Source: Nitzschia sp. DOCU1
Lineage: Eukaryota; Bacillariophyta; Bacillariophyceae; Bacillariales; Bacillariaceae
Length of the DNA: 64,000 nt
Reading direction: 5' to 3'
NCBI GenBank assembly: GCA_951394045.1
Contig: OX595986.1
Coordinates: 2,075,534-2,139,533, forward strand
Shown here: positions 18,672-28,538 of the stretch, in pieces
Numbering within the stretch: position 1 is the first letter of the stretch
How the letters are laid out: every line of letters begins with the position of its first letter
The notes under the pieces: generated by a model
What the model was told of the DNA's origin: nothing
Database searches by the model: none
The model's input: only the letters and a program-made list of their open reading frames with translations
Program-made: the position numbers and the translations under genes

Positions 18672-19535
18672 TCAGGTACCGATGGTCCACGGTGAAGTAC
18701 AAGTACGGAAAATGCACTTTCTTGCCGATTCCTCCGGAACCATCAACCTCTGACACTTGTCAGGTGTCTCATCTGGCACCAGCCTCTTTTTGTCATCTTC
18801 GCAGTTGTTAGGATATATTTGGGGACCACGGACATGGCGCGACGTTGATGTCCCTGTGCTTGATATTCCTTTCGTCGGTGCTTGTCTGGTCATTGCGTTT
18901 CTCTCAAAACCAGTTGGTTCAACAATTTTAAGGTAGTTGAGACCCAACTGGTCAGGTGTGGAGTAGCCCTCCTGTCGATGGAACCACGCACTACTAAAGC
19001 GCAACGTTTGGCAGGCATATGTACGAACCCCCACGGTACACGCCATGTAAAATGACCAGTACAATAGAAGCCTCAACATCTTTCGAGCAATCCCCCCATT
19101 TCCTATGAAGCTGCCTTCCGTGGACTGTGCTCGGTGTACAGATATCAAGAACAAGATGACGAGGACCGCCACGACTGTTATGTCTAGCGCAGCAGCGAGA
19201 CATTGTTGAAGAAGGTTGCTGACCACGGCACATCCAGAAAGAAGAATGAGCGCTTGCAGCCTACTTCGCCTCGACAAACGAGAATGCTGGGAAGTACGCG
19301 GAGATCGAGACTGACAATGTCTTCTTGTCAGTGAGGAACCTTGGCTCTCGTTGGAATGCTCCTCCAAGTATTGTTGGTTCTTTTCGATCATGACATATTG
19401 CAGTGGGAATTCACACCCCTGATCCAGCAATGCCAAGTTTGCGGAGCTACTCAAAGTAGGAACTTGGTCAGGGGAATCCCTCTTGGCCTCGCAGTCGCTT
19501 ATTTCGTCCAGCAGAGCTGTTATTCTTTGCATCAT
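18672..19535 (-). CDS. Hypothetical membrane protein, 287 aa
   Basis: Not recognised. ATG at 19535 (a second Met follows directly). The N-terminal 90 residues are polar, with an Arg/Ser-rich stretch (RRHCQSRSPRTSQHSRLSRR). Then come two hydrophobic stretches (about 93-135, including LDITVVAVLVILFLISV, and about 150-170, LLLYWSFYMACTVGV), i.e. two or three membrane helices, and a polar C-terminal 100 residues. The stop lies 13 bp past the RbBP5 stop, a tight convergent pair. Plus-strand frames over the same DNA look less protein-like. The gene is plausible but rests on frame length and membrane helices alone. Confidence 0.5.
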   Translation of the reverse strand: MMQRITALLDEISDCEAKRDSPDQVPTLSSSANLALLDQGCEFPLQYVMIEKNQQYLEEHSNESQGSSLTRRHCQSRSPRTSQHSRLSRRSRLQALILLSGCAVVSNLLQQCLAAALDITVVAVLVILFLISVHRAQSTEGSFIGNGGIARKMLRLLLYWSFYMACTVGVRTYACQTLRFSSAWFHRQEGYSTPDQLGLNYLKIVEPTGFERNAMTRQAPTKGISSTGTSTSRHVRGPQIYPNNCEDDKKRLVPDETPDKCQRLMVPEESARKCIFRTCTSPWTIGT

Positions 19536-20403
19536 GGTTCAAGAAACAAATCTGACGACGTAAAACCTTTGGGATCCCCGAAGTTCCTTTCAAACGTTTG
19601 CGACCGTAGCGGAAGCCTTTCAAAAGTTGAATTGTTTCTCGAGATAGCCCGAGAAGTTTGGCCTGCGTTCACCCTCGCTCACGATTCATGTGTCCTATTG
19701 GACCACCAAAAAACCACGAAACTGCTCGATATTTTGCTACTTTGAGCCACATTGTAGCAAACCGGAAGAATTTTCCGTTGAAAAATTCATTACGGGATCC
19801 AACTACCTTCGGGGTGCACCACTTCTGCACTTCTCGGGACGGCCGATTGGTGTTTCTAGAAAACCATATCTGATTTCTAATTTCGTTGTCAAGTCAAGGA
19901 ATCAACTCGTCATTGTAAATTTGCTTTGGCTTCCTGTTGCTTCACATAGCAAGTAGTACAGTACCCTCTCTGATGATGGCTGGCTAATACCCTCTCTAAC
20001 TAGCAAACGCGAAGACTTCCAACGGCGTACTGTCTGTACGAAACGGTAAGCAAACGAAGAGCCTTGCTATGATATGACCTATGATGGTAGCATGTACCAG
20101 TATATACATTCTTGCTCGAAGCCAGAACGAGAGAAGCTGAAACAACGGTAACAAATCACCATGGCGCTTTAGATTTACACTTCGTCAATACCTTGAGAAC
20201 AACGAGAACAGTCTCGTCTTTACACATACTATACAAAAGGAGCAAGCTTCCCCCAGAGCACCAGTTTCTCTGCCACTTCTTGAATCTTCGTTTCGCCGCT
20301 GACACTCTCGTGAGCCACCGTTGGGTCAAGTGAACAGGACTAGGAATCCGCGGTGTCCCAACAGCCATTCGCCCCGTTTACTTTCACTTTGCTTTGTTCA
20401 ACC
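19536..20403. other. Intergenic, 868 bp
   Basis: Head-to-head region between two membrane-protein genes. Short open frames here have no recognisable content. No clear repeat seen. Confidence 0.45.
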
Positions 20404-20688
20404 ATGCTCATCAATTCCAAATCGATCATCATAACCTTGATAGTCGTGATTGTTGCCTTTTTATGGGGGGTCAAGTTCATAAGAAAGTTCGCGCTTCAGA
20501 TTGCCCAAGAAAACCATGATGCGATTGCCGCAATGGACCAAGCGGAAGAGCAGGAGCGCCTGAAGAAAGAGCGCGCCGCTGATGCGGCGGCATCAGCAGC
20601 ATTTGCCAAAGTCGAAAGCACACTGCCAAAGGTAATACCGGCGCCTATCCCCCAACCCGCCGAGGCAGTGATGGCAGGTGTTGTGTAA
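20404..20688 (+). CDS. Small single-pass membrane protein, 94 aa
   Basis: Not recognised. The frame opens upstream at a GTG; the first ATG is at 20404 in a good context (CAACC-ATG). Residues about 7-24 are one membrane helix (IIITLIVVIVAFLWGVKF). A charged alpha-helical stretch rich in Ala, Glu, Gln and Lys (about 30-65, QAEEQERLKKERAADAAA) and a Pro-rich tail (PKVIPAPIPQPAEAV) follow. The layout is of a short anchor with a coiled or extended soluble tail. Composition argues for a real gene; function unknown. Confidence 0.55.
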   Translation: MLINSKSIIITLIVVIVAFLWGVKFIRKFALQIAQENHDAIAAMDQAEEQERLKKERAADAAASAAFAKVESTLPKVIPAPIPQPAEAVMAGVV

Positions 20689-21521
20689 AGATGCATGCAT
20701 TGAGACTCGGAGTGGATGCAGGGGTTGTTCTAGCCAGTTGGACCGAAGAAACTCTTCTCTCGCGGAATCACAGTTGAGATGGCATCTGGTAGAGGAGGTA
20801 GATAATACTCGAAGTTTGCTGTGATGAATGGGTGTACATGGAATCGTCAAGGTGAACACTCGGGGTTAGTAGATCACCCTGGGTCCAATGAACCTTTCAG
20901 CAGGAAAGTATGTTGGTGATATTATGTAAGAAATTTGACATGTACCGAAGGTCACCGTTTTTTTAGCTATAAATTTACACCACGTAGCTTAATATGGTCG
21001 CTGCTGAATGGTCTACTTCTCGGGTCATTGCAACTCGGGGCACTGCCTCTGCATTTGAGTCATGGAAATATACAGACGAGAATATAAAATATTTGTCATG
21101 TACCGAACGAAGGTCACCATCTTCTAGATAGGGAACTACACCTCGTAGTGTTAAGTTGTCGCTGCTGCGTGGTCAACTTCTCGGATCCAGTTGCTGCGCG
21201 GGATACTATGCTGATGTTTCTCAACGTTAATAATAGACAACGTTAACGTTAGCAACCGAACCTCCTCTAGAGCGAGCGACCACTTTGACTCTATGGATAC
21301 GGCGGATTCCGATTGCTTCTTCCCTTGCGGTTGCGCGCCGTCCTGTCAGCGATGCCAGCGCGCCGAACGGCCTTCGGTTGGCTTGATTGGCCCGCGGTCC
21401 TGGCACAAAAGCGCGCCTACTCGGTCCTGATTGTTGGTTGGCACGCAAAAATCAATCCCCGGCGATGCGAGGCGTCACAATCAAAAGCTAGAGAGAGGGA
21501 GGGAAGAAATCGAAGGCAAAT
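20689..21521. other. Intergenic, 833 bp, with a diverged tandem duplication
   Basis: No gene seen. Two related units of about 95 bp at roughly 20932-21023 and 21088-21184 are described separately. The last 200 bp are the likely promoter of the DUF1995-like gene. Confidence 0.5.
20932..21184. repeat. Diverged tandem duplication, two units of about 95 bp
   Basis: Both units run CATGTACCGAA...GGTCACC, then TACACC(A/T)CGTAG, then TCGCTGCTG and a TGGTC(T/A)ACTTCTCGG end, with small indels between. Unit 1 is about 20932-21023 and unit 2 about 21088-21184. Non-coding. It could be remnants of a local duplication or of a dispersed element. Confidence 0.55.
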
Positions 21522-23120
21522 ATGTCGAGTGACGCCTCTATCGAAACATACCGCCGCCCATTGCCTTTGAATGACAGCAAATCAGCGCCCCCAACAAGCC
21601 CAATAATACCCAAATACCCCGGCTTTGTTTCGATTTCAACCACGGCACGGTACCATCTTAAATGGCATAGGGTCCCAGGTCCGATGAGGTGGCTCCCAGG
21701 ATTCTCGATTCCCACTGTGGTAGCAGTACTCTGTCAAGTTCGGGTCCATTCTTTCGGCACGAAGAAATTTATTTGGCAACGTTCGCGGCTTTTAGAAGAA
21801 GATGGGCGGATAATTCGAATGACAGTGGATGCAACGGAAGGTGAAATGCTTGAACCCGAGGGGCATCGGCGGAGGAGACTGATAGATTTCAACCTTCTGG
21901 ATTCGACGTCGTTCACTGAAGGGATGCCTAGGCGCCTTGGTGTCATATTGGATCAACCTGCACAGCCATCGAGCTATCGTGAAGAATGGGGCATTGGACA
22001 CGACCAAACAAAAGAATTTCCGTCGACAGTGGATGAGGTTGTAGAAGAGGCATTCGCTGCCGTTGCAGGCACTCTGTTCGGGCTGCAGAAAATGGACCCG
22101 AATATCGTGGGCAATGCGGTTGCACGTAGCATCTTCGCGCAGCGTCCTGTCCGGAAGAAAAGAGACAGCGGAAGAATTGGCCTCGAGATAGACGGAGTGG
22201 GACATCTCTTTCCAGAGCTGTCTCGAAATTCGCCGGCGATTGGAATAAGACGAATCGCGCTGCTTCTTGCCGCAAAGATGTCCTGCAAAGAGTCTTGGGC
22301 GAGCTACGAGATCCACCAGAGTGGTAATGACTCACCGGAGTTCCGACCAGTCGTGGTTTGCTTCAATACAATCAAGCAGGCTCTAGTAGCCAGTCGCGAG
22401 TTGAAACAACTCAAGCTAGAGCATGCAGAGCAGATTGGTAGACATATCAGCAAGAATTCTCCTTTTGATCGGATCACGATACAATGCATCCATGACGGAA
22501 TCCCCATGGAACTTCAATTGGATCGTTCAAGCCGCCGAAGGAGCAGCGGCCTCACCAAGGGCTACGTGAACGCAACCAAAGGTCTTGTTCTAGTGGTTCA
22601 ACCCACAGACTACAATTCAGAACACAAGCCCCCCGGCCCGGCGATCGATGCAGTTGGAAGCTTTCAAAGGCTAGTGGCGCAGGCGTCTATAGAAGAGGTA
22701 CCAGTTGTCGCATTAACACCACGTTTCCTATCAAGTGAAAACCCATACGGAGGATGGGATCAGAGTGGATACCAGAAGTCAGCCACTTATGGGGGGCTAG
22801 AGCCTCCGAAAGGACCAACGCCGTGGATTATGCGGGATTTTTCCCCACCAGTGTTTTGCTGGATCGGAGATGCGCTCCGACTGGCTGTCCCCAAGAAGGA
22901 TACAACAGGTGATTGTGGTGAGCGGTGCAATTTTTCTCGAATGTCGCTAGTGCAGTCAGTTATGGAACAGGGCCATTCATGGCATGTTTTTGCCGCGAAG
23001 GAGTGTACTGACAAAAAGCTCCCGACAGAATACGTTTTCCTATGCAGGACAAGTAGCTCGTCTGGAAGGCCCACACGTGCGGTTCTCGAGAAAATCCTAG
23101 AGGACTGCTCCTGCCGGTAG
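21522..23120 (+). CDS. DUF1995-like protein, 532 aa
   Basis: Residues about 165-500 resemble DUF1995, a domain found in plastid and cyanobacterial proteins such as LPA3 of photosystem II assembly. The features are an early IGLEIDGVGHLFPELS block (the family's 'IEILFPEL' region), a central GLVLVVQPTDY, then VPVVALTPRFLS (the family's 'PVILLNPRL'), followed by RDFSPPVFCWIGDALRL. The N-terminal 160 residues are of unknown type; no clean plastid presequence is visible from ATG 21522. It ends in a Cys-containing EDCSCR. No intron. The biochemical role of DUF1995 is unknown; the assignment is by motif pattern only. Confidence 0.6.
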   Translation: MSSDASIETYRRPLPLNDSKSAPPTSPIIPKYPGFVSISTTARYHLKWHRVPGPMRWLPGFSIPTVVAVLCQVRVHSFGTKKFIWQRSRLLEEDGRIIRMTVDATEGEMLEPEGHRRRRLIDFNLLDSTSFTEGMPRRLGVILDQPAQPSSYREEWGIGHDQTKEFPSTVDEVVEEAFAAVAGTLFGLQKMDPNIVGNAVARSIFAQRPVRKKRDSGRIGLEIDGVGHLFPELSRNSPAIGIRRIALLLAAKMSCKESWASYEIHQSGNDSPEFRPVVVCFNTIKQALVASRELKQLKLEHAEQIGRHISKNSPFDRITIQCIHDGIPMELQLDRSSRRRSSGLTKGYVNATKGLVLVVQPTDYNSEHKPPGPAIDAVGSFQRLVAQASIEEVPVVALTPRFLSSENPYGGWDQSGYQKSATYGGLEPPKGPTPWIMRDFSPPVFCWIGDALRLAVPKKDTTGDCGERCNFSRMSLVQSVMEQGHSWHVFAAKECTDKKLPTEYVFLCRTSSSSGRPTRAVLEKILEDCSCR

Positions 23121-23652
23121 TAGGTTAGCAACTCCAAAGACGTTTGTTGTAGTTTAGACGTTGTATACTTTGTACTCTCAGGCGAAGTGATTCTCACACA
23201 GTAGCTTTGCCTCATATGTGGATTGATTTACAGTACGGTGATCGATCCACGCCACCTAGAAAGACAAAGGCCGTTTCAATTGATAGAACTAGAAAGACAT
23301 GGGTCTACACTGAATGTCTGTACCGCACGCTTCGAAAGACTGGCGCACAAGCGTTGAATGCTAAGAGAAGCTACGTAACCGGTAGACTTGAAAATACTGT
23401 ACCTGGTATGATACTATTCTTATTCTGCTACGATTTATCGCACTACTGTAGCTATCGATATCGAACTCTTTATCCAATTGGGCGAGTTCCGACGGGCGCG
23501 TAACACCCGCACGAAGGATAGAGAGCGAGTAGGGCGCCGCCGGCGCGAGTCGCTAATATCTATTGTCGTCCAAGCTACGACCCTCATTACTTTGTTGACA
23601 TCATCCTGGGACGATTGCTTCAATGGCCATTCCATTTTGCTGAGATGTTGAT
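23121..23652. other. Intergenic, 532 bp
   Basis: Between two plus-strand genes. Contains TACCTGGTA at 23400-23408. No gene seen; the promoter of the dioxygenase gene is expected here. Confidence 0.45.
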
Positions 23653-24717
23653 ATGAAAAGAATGATCCCTCTTCTCGACTTCGCAAAATATCACGCTAAT
23701 CGTCCTCTATTTGTCGCGGAGCTACGAGAAGCCTGCCACTCGGTAGGCTTTTTCCTCATTCGACACGATTTTCAGAATGTCGCGGAAACGATGCTGGAAG
23801 AATCCCGTCGATTCTTTGCTCGTCCGTTGGACGAAAAGTTGCAAATCAACTACGCCCATAGTCCAAGCTTTCGGGGCTACATGCCTCTGGGAGTGGAAAA
23901 TACAGCGGGGAAGGTTGATCACCGAGAACAAATCGAGTGGGCCGTTGAGTATCCACAAGAGGGCAAACAGTTGCCACTTTATGAGCGCCTAAAGAGCACT
24001 CAGAACCCTTGGCCAAACAAAGTTCAACCAGAACTTCGAGCGGCCACCTTGGAGTTTGTCAAAGAGGTTTGCAGGGTTGCTGACTGCATTCGTGATTCTT
24101 TGTGCCTAGCCCTTGAGTTGAACGTCGATCAAAGACTGGAATTTCTGTCGAAATTTGAGGGAAACGCGGAGCTGAATGAGCTTCCCCATTGGGTTGTCAA
24201 GTTGATTTCCTATCCATCTGGTTCGGAGGAAGAATTGCGGCAGGGAGTGGGTGCGCACACCGACACAAACTTTTTGACCCTTGTCCTTCAAGATTCTGTT
24301 GGCGGTCTACAGGCGTATTCAGAGGGAAATTGGATTGATGTCCCTACTAAATGGGGATCCAGCGTCCTGGTATGCAATCTCGGAGAACAGGCCCAACTAT
24401 TTTCTCGTGGATATCTTTTGGCCACTCCGCACCGAGTCCTAACAAACTCTTCCGCGCATGCAAGGACGTCTGTAGCACTGTTCTACAACCCAACGCTGTC
24501 GGCAACAATAGACCCTATCCCTGAATCAAACATGGCGTCTCTGAAATGGAAGCGACCGCAAGACTATATAAATTGGGAAAGAAGCGACAATGTCATGCTA
24601 ACGAGCGTTGGAGAAAACACATTCAAGAGCTTGGCTCGATCTCATCCTAGCGTCTTCAAGAAGCACCATGAAGACCTATCGGAAGACGGAAGATTCAAGA
24701 ACGAATCTCAGCGATAG
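23653..24717 (+). CDS. 2-oxoglutarate/Fe(II) dioxygenase of the IPNS-like (DIOX_N) family, 354 aa
   Basis: Soluble oxygenase using Fe(II) and 2-oxoglutarate; the substrate is not predictable. The N-terminal DIOX_N segment is present (MIPLLDFA...FVAELREACHSVGFFLIRHD), then the double-stranded beta-helix. Iron ligands are His202 and Asp204 (GVGAHTDTNFLTLVLQD) and His260 (LATPHRVLTNS). The co-substrate Arg is 271 (ARTSVALFYNP). NY and RGY motifs near residues 65-76 (QINYAHSPSFRGYMPLG) are typical. Length is normal for the family (300-370). ATG 23653 is the only Met upstream of the domain apart from Met4. Intronless. Family certain. Confidence 0.85.
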   Translation: MKRMIPLLDFAKYHANRPLFVAELREACHSVGFFLIRHDFQNVAETMLEESRRFFARPLDEKLQINYAHSPSFRGYMPLGVENTAGKVDHREQIEWAVEYPQEGKQLPLYERLKSTQNPWPNKVQPELRAATLEFVKEVCRVADCIRDSLCLALELNVDQRLEFLSKFEGNAELNELPHWVVKLISYPSGSEEELRQGVGAHTDTNFLTLVLQDSVGGLQAYSEGNWIDVPTKWGSSVLVCNLGEQAQLFSRGYLLATPHRVLTNSSAHARTSVALFYNPTLSATIDPIPESNMASLKWKRPQDYINWERSDNVMLTSVGENTFKSLARSHPSVFKKHHEDLSEDGRFKNESQR

Positions 24718-24993
24718 TTGCGCCTGTCTTTAGTGACGCTAGCTAGGTACATCGATAGATATGGAAAGATCCCCAGAACTCTCTTGGTGCACTATGTTTC
24801 AACATTTTCCGGGTGGACAGTGTAGTGCTTATCCAGTCACGAACCAGTCCGGTCAGACAGACAAGGCGGGCGCGCGCGGATCATTTTGCCGACCACGAAA
24901 TCGAAAAACCTCCCCCTTTAATTTGTACCTGTACTCTAAAAAGAGACCTTTCTAAACCTCGACAACCCAACGCCATTTGTCTTCAACCCAGAG

Positions 24994-26136
24994 ATGACAA
25001 ACAACACATCCACCAAGGCCATCGCTCCAACAGCGAGAATGATCGCACTTGCAGTCTTACTGGCAGTACTTCTCTTTCATGTTGTCGAGGCTCACTGGGT
25101 TGTTCCCAGAACGAGCATGCCAGCTTTTGCCGGAGGATTCGGTGGCGGCAAGTCTCTGACCTCCAAAGGAAAGAAGGGCAAGCCAAAAAAGAAAGGAGGC
25201 CTCGCCGAGATGAAGCCACCTGTGGCACCGTCCACCATGTTGAAGAAGAAGGACGAGCCGAGTTTAGACAAATGGGGACTTCCTATCGCCACCATCGACG
25301 ACTTGTTCCCTCCAATGGGGCCAGATGTCGAAATTCTTCCGGTTGATCCAAATTCCCCGACACCGTTTTCGGAGATTGAAAAGGCCCTCGAGAACCATAT
25401 TGACCTTCAGCTTTCCCGTTTTTTTGACGAAAAGTGTTTTGAGAAGAATGTTCAGGGTGGCCGAGATCCAATGAAATTGATTCTTCTTCACCGGTCTCCT
25501 CCTGTCCTGAGAATAGACAACTTTTTTACCTCTGAAGATTGCCAGTCAATCAAAGCGGCTGTCCACTCTGCCCATGAAGTCGATTCGGCAACATTTACGG
25601 GCGCGCTGTCCACTAGGACATCAACATCTTGGTTTTGCCGTTTCGTGGATGTCCCGGTTCTCCTTGCAAAAGCAAACCAGATTCTCAATATCCCGTTACA
25701 GTGTATGGAAGAGCCACAAGTTGTTAGGTACAAGAAGGGACAAGAATTTTCCTGGCACTACGATGAAGTTCCAGCACCTCAATTGGAGAACGGAGGTCAG
25801 CGATTAGCGACCCTGCTTGTTTATCTGAACGACGTTACCGATAGTTGTGGGGGTGGCACGGCCTTTCGAGACCTGTATCACGGGGACGAATCATTGGTGA
25901 TGCAGCCAACACAGGGATCTGCTTTGCTTTTCTTTCCTGCGTTTCGAAATGGAACTGCGGATGATAGAACATTGCACAGGAGTGAGGCTATGACGTGCGA
26001 CTGTGAGAAATGGATCGTGCAGATGTGGACCCACGTGGACGCCTACAGAGCTGTTCTGCCGGCCGGCAATTCGAACATCGCCGCTCGGAGCAAGATGGAG
26101 GAAATGATACGTGAACTTGGCTACGAAAGCAAATAG
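24994..26136 (+). CDS. Prolyl 4-hydroxylase-like 2-oxoglutarate dioxygenase (P4Hc domain), 380 aa
   Basis: The C-terminal catalytic domain (about 168-350) matches the P4H alpha-subunit fold. It opens with PPVLRIDNFFTSEDCQSIK, has iron ligands His255 and Asp257 in FSWHYDEVP and distal His328 (TLHRSEA), and the 2-oxoglutarate Lys339 (CEKWIVQMWTH). LATLLVYLNDV and GGGTAFRDL are also typical. The N-terminus has a hydrophobic segment (about 16-33, MIALAVLLAVLLFHVVEA), a signal peptide or anchor, followed by a Lys/Gly-rich linker (GKKGKPKKKGG). ER or secretory location is likely; plastid routing is possible but the ASAF-type motif is weak (PAFAGG). The substrate (hydroxyproline protein or other) is unknown. 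No intron. Confidence 0.82.
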   Translation: MTNNTSTKAIAPTARMIALAVLLAVLLFHVVEAHWVVPRTSMPAFAGGFGGGKSLTSKGKKGKPKKKGGLAEMKPPVAPSTMLKKKDEPSLDKWGLPIATIDDLFPPMGPDVEILPVDPNSPTPFSEIEKALENHIDLQLSRFFDEKCFEKNVQGGRDPMKLILLHRSPPVLRIDNFFTSEDCQSIKAAVHSAHEVDSATFTGALSTRTSTSWFCRFVDVPVLLAKANQILNIPLQCMEEPQVVRYKKGQEFSWHYDEVPAPQLENGGQRLATLLVYLNDVTDSCGGGTAFRDLYHGDESLVMQPTQGSALLFFPAFRNGTADDRTLHRSEAMTCDCEKWIVQMWTHVDAYRAVLPAGNSNIAARSKMEEMIRELGYESK

Positions 26137-26837
26137 GAATTTAATAGCTTTGTACAATCAATGACTCAACGCAGAGTTTAGATATTTCGAGAGATGGCCG
26201 CGCACGTAGGATCCCACCTGAAATAGTCAGTGCTAGCGTTGAATCTGCCGAAGGACGAGGACGGAAATGCGACGTTGTTGTTGAGCCAACCTTCGTTCGC
26301 CTCTTGCAGTTTTAGTTTTCGTTCGGAGCTGCCCTTTCCTCCAAAGTCTGCAGTTGTACTCTCTACTTGCTAAATGGATAGCGCGCACTTTTCGCTCCCT
26401 CCTTTAATAGTAGCTAGTAGACTTGCGTCTATGGCACGATACCACCAATCGCCGACGGAGAACAACCGACCACTACCCTTGCTAGTAGTAGTACATAGCT
26501 TGCACAGCTTCGATTCGATTCATCTTGACGACTCCCTCCCCATCTCTCATCCATACATCATATCCGGTAACGAAAAATTCCGTGGTTGCGACATCACTTT
26601 TGCGTTAATCTACCGTTATGCAAGTCACAAAAATCGATGGCCCAAAATATCTACAGTAAGATCCAGAAAATCTTGAAGCAAGGCCGGCGAGTGACACACG
26701 AGAAGTCGCAAGGCAGACGAGAAAAATGTCGATTGACACTCAGATGCTGAGATTGCTTTTGCAAAATGACAGTAACATAGATTCTGCCATCACCTTTTGG
26801 GAGCTATGATCTCAACTCCACTTCTCGAGTATCAAGA
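26137..26837. other. Intergenic, 701 bp
   Basis: Between two plus-strand genes. Short frames only, none recognisable. No clear repeat. Confidence 0.45.
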
Positions 26838-27823
26838 ATGAAGTCTTTCACCTTTCCGTTGTTCCTTTGTCTAGCACCAAGTTTGCTCTTGTCCACAAGC
26901 TGGGGTTTTGAATTTGGGTCGAAACAGTCCATTCTGCCGATCAGGCATTCCAGGAGTACCACTGTCCTACTGGCATATAGGGACGACGACTCTTCCAAGC
27001 GCCGCGATTTTCTAAATGCCATCAAGCGAGTATTCATTGGTACGGGGGGCGCCGCGGTGCTGAACCAAGATAGTGTTAGAGCTGCGTTTGCAGACGACGC
27101 TCCAGCTTCAGGCAAAGTTGTCGAGATCACAATCGCCAACCTAAATGGGGACCCAGGAAAGATGGGCAAGATACAGATAGCCCTGAGGCCAGACTGGGCG
27201 CCACGTGGCGTTGCTCGCTTCGAGGTAAACTTCTGCTGTGCCTTCGAAAGTTGTGATTGCTTGTATTAATGTTTGTCCACTTTTCTGTTTTACACACAGG
27301 ATCTTGTCGCCAATGGATTCTATGACGATTGTCGATTCTTTCGTGTCTTGCCAGGATTCATAGCTCAATTCGGTATCAATGGCGACCCCATTGTCATGAG
27401 CAAATGGAGATCATCCAGCATTCCTGATGATCCTGTGAAAGTCTCGAACACGCGGGGAACTGTAGTTTTTGCGACAGCTGGACCAAATACGCGGACAACC
27501 CAAATCTTCGTCAACACTCGCGAGCAGGGTAATGGTTTCCTAGACCGGCAAGGTTTCGCACCTTTTGGTGAAGTTGTTTCAGGAATGGAGATCATTGACA
27601 GTTTGTATGCGGGGTACGGTGAGGGCGCACCAAATGGCAATGGACCCAACCAAGGGCTTATCCAGGCGAAAGTAGGTGACGGCATATAATGGTTTGCAGC
27701 GGTGAGGTGGGTCGAGTTCGTCTCACTTTTTTGTTGTTCTTGCTGCGCCCACAGGGAAACAGCTATCTCGAAAGTCAATATCCCAAGCTTTCCTTCATCT
27801 CAAAGGCGTCGTTGCTCAACTAG
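26838..27823 (+). CDS. Thylakoid-lumen cyclophilin-type peptidyl-prolyl isomerase, 275 aa, 3 exons
   Basis: Protein-folding enzyme. Exons: 26838-27224, 27300-27671 and 27755-27823, with two phase-0 GT-AG introns (75 and 83 bp). The third exon, too short for a normal frame search, encodes [18 protein letters not shown], the expected cyclophilin C-terminus; without it the protein would stop early at KVGDGI. The catalytic domain starts at about 93 and has the cyclophilin core [20 protein letters not shown] and [20 protein letters not shown]. The leader is tripartite: an ER signal ([19 protein letters not shown]), a transit region, then a twin-arginine (RR55-56) hydrophobic segment ending AFA at 83-85, a thylakoid processing site. 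Lumen location is inferred from this leader. Confidence 0.85.
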
Positions 27824-28538
27824 AATGATGCTCTACCCTGATTTTGGAGTAATGATAGCATGAGACACGCAACACTAGGCCGTGTAGTGTGCCAAGACCG
27901 ACGCTTTTCTTCGTTGTATGTATAATATCTTGTTTTGTTACGTACTGCATGGAGTAATAATTTTACTACCGGAGTACTAATTCCTAGGAGTTGTCGGTTC
28001 CGGTCAGCAGTCGGTCGAGGAAGCTCTATTAGAGCAATAATTGCTATGCTGCAATTAAAATGGGGGAGTGTGCACCTTCCAGTTAGCAGCTACTGATGAT
28101 CGAAGAGAAGCAATCTCTTCGCCCTTCGCCAGCCGGAGCAATTCGTCTCTACATGATATTGTAGTAGCCGAAGAGGTCTCGACTCCATGGACTTCTTTCA
28201 GGGATTCCGATTGACTCAACGGACTAATTTGCACTCGTTTTTCAGTCTGATGGGTCCTCTCACAACAGCTCGTCGCGGCGCCGCGTCTCAAGGCTTCATC
28301 ATCGGTCTCTCGTCGCCGTCTTGGACTTTTCCGGGGTCCTACAGTATTCACCTGCGAAGTGGTTATTGTGCAAAGCCACGATGGCGGCGCTTCCGAGACC
28401 ACGCCGCTTATCAACTTCGATTTTCTCTCTCGTGTACTCGCAGGCTTGAACCAGGTCCCTACAATTGCACCGTCAAGCTATTTGCACTCCCACCAACAAT
28501 TGTCAAACACTCGGTTCGCAGCATGGAAGTACGAACGA
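27824..28538. other. Intergenic or leader, 715 bp
   Basis: The frame of the next gene stays open back to 28251 but without an ATG. It reads plausible protein (PLINFDFLSRVLAGL), so an unrecognised upstream exon is possible. No convincing splice-linked start was found. Confidence 0.4.

Noticed and set aside
19341..19745. 134-codon plus-strand frame opposite the membrane protein gene
   Set aside because: Antisense shadow; the minus-strand reading has coherent membrane helices and this one does not.
28055..28414. 119-codon minus-strand frame
   Set aside because: Begins at TTG, has no domain, and overlaps plus-strand sequence that may belong to the next gene.
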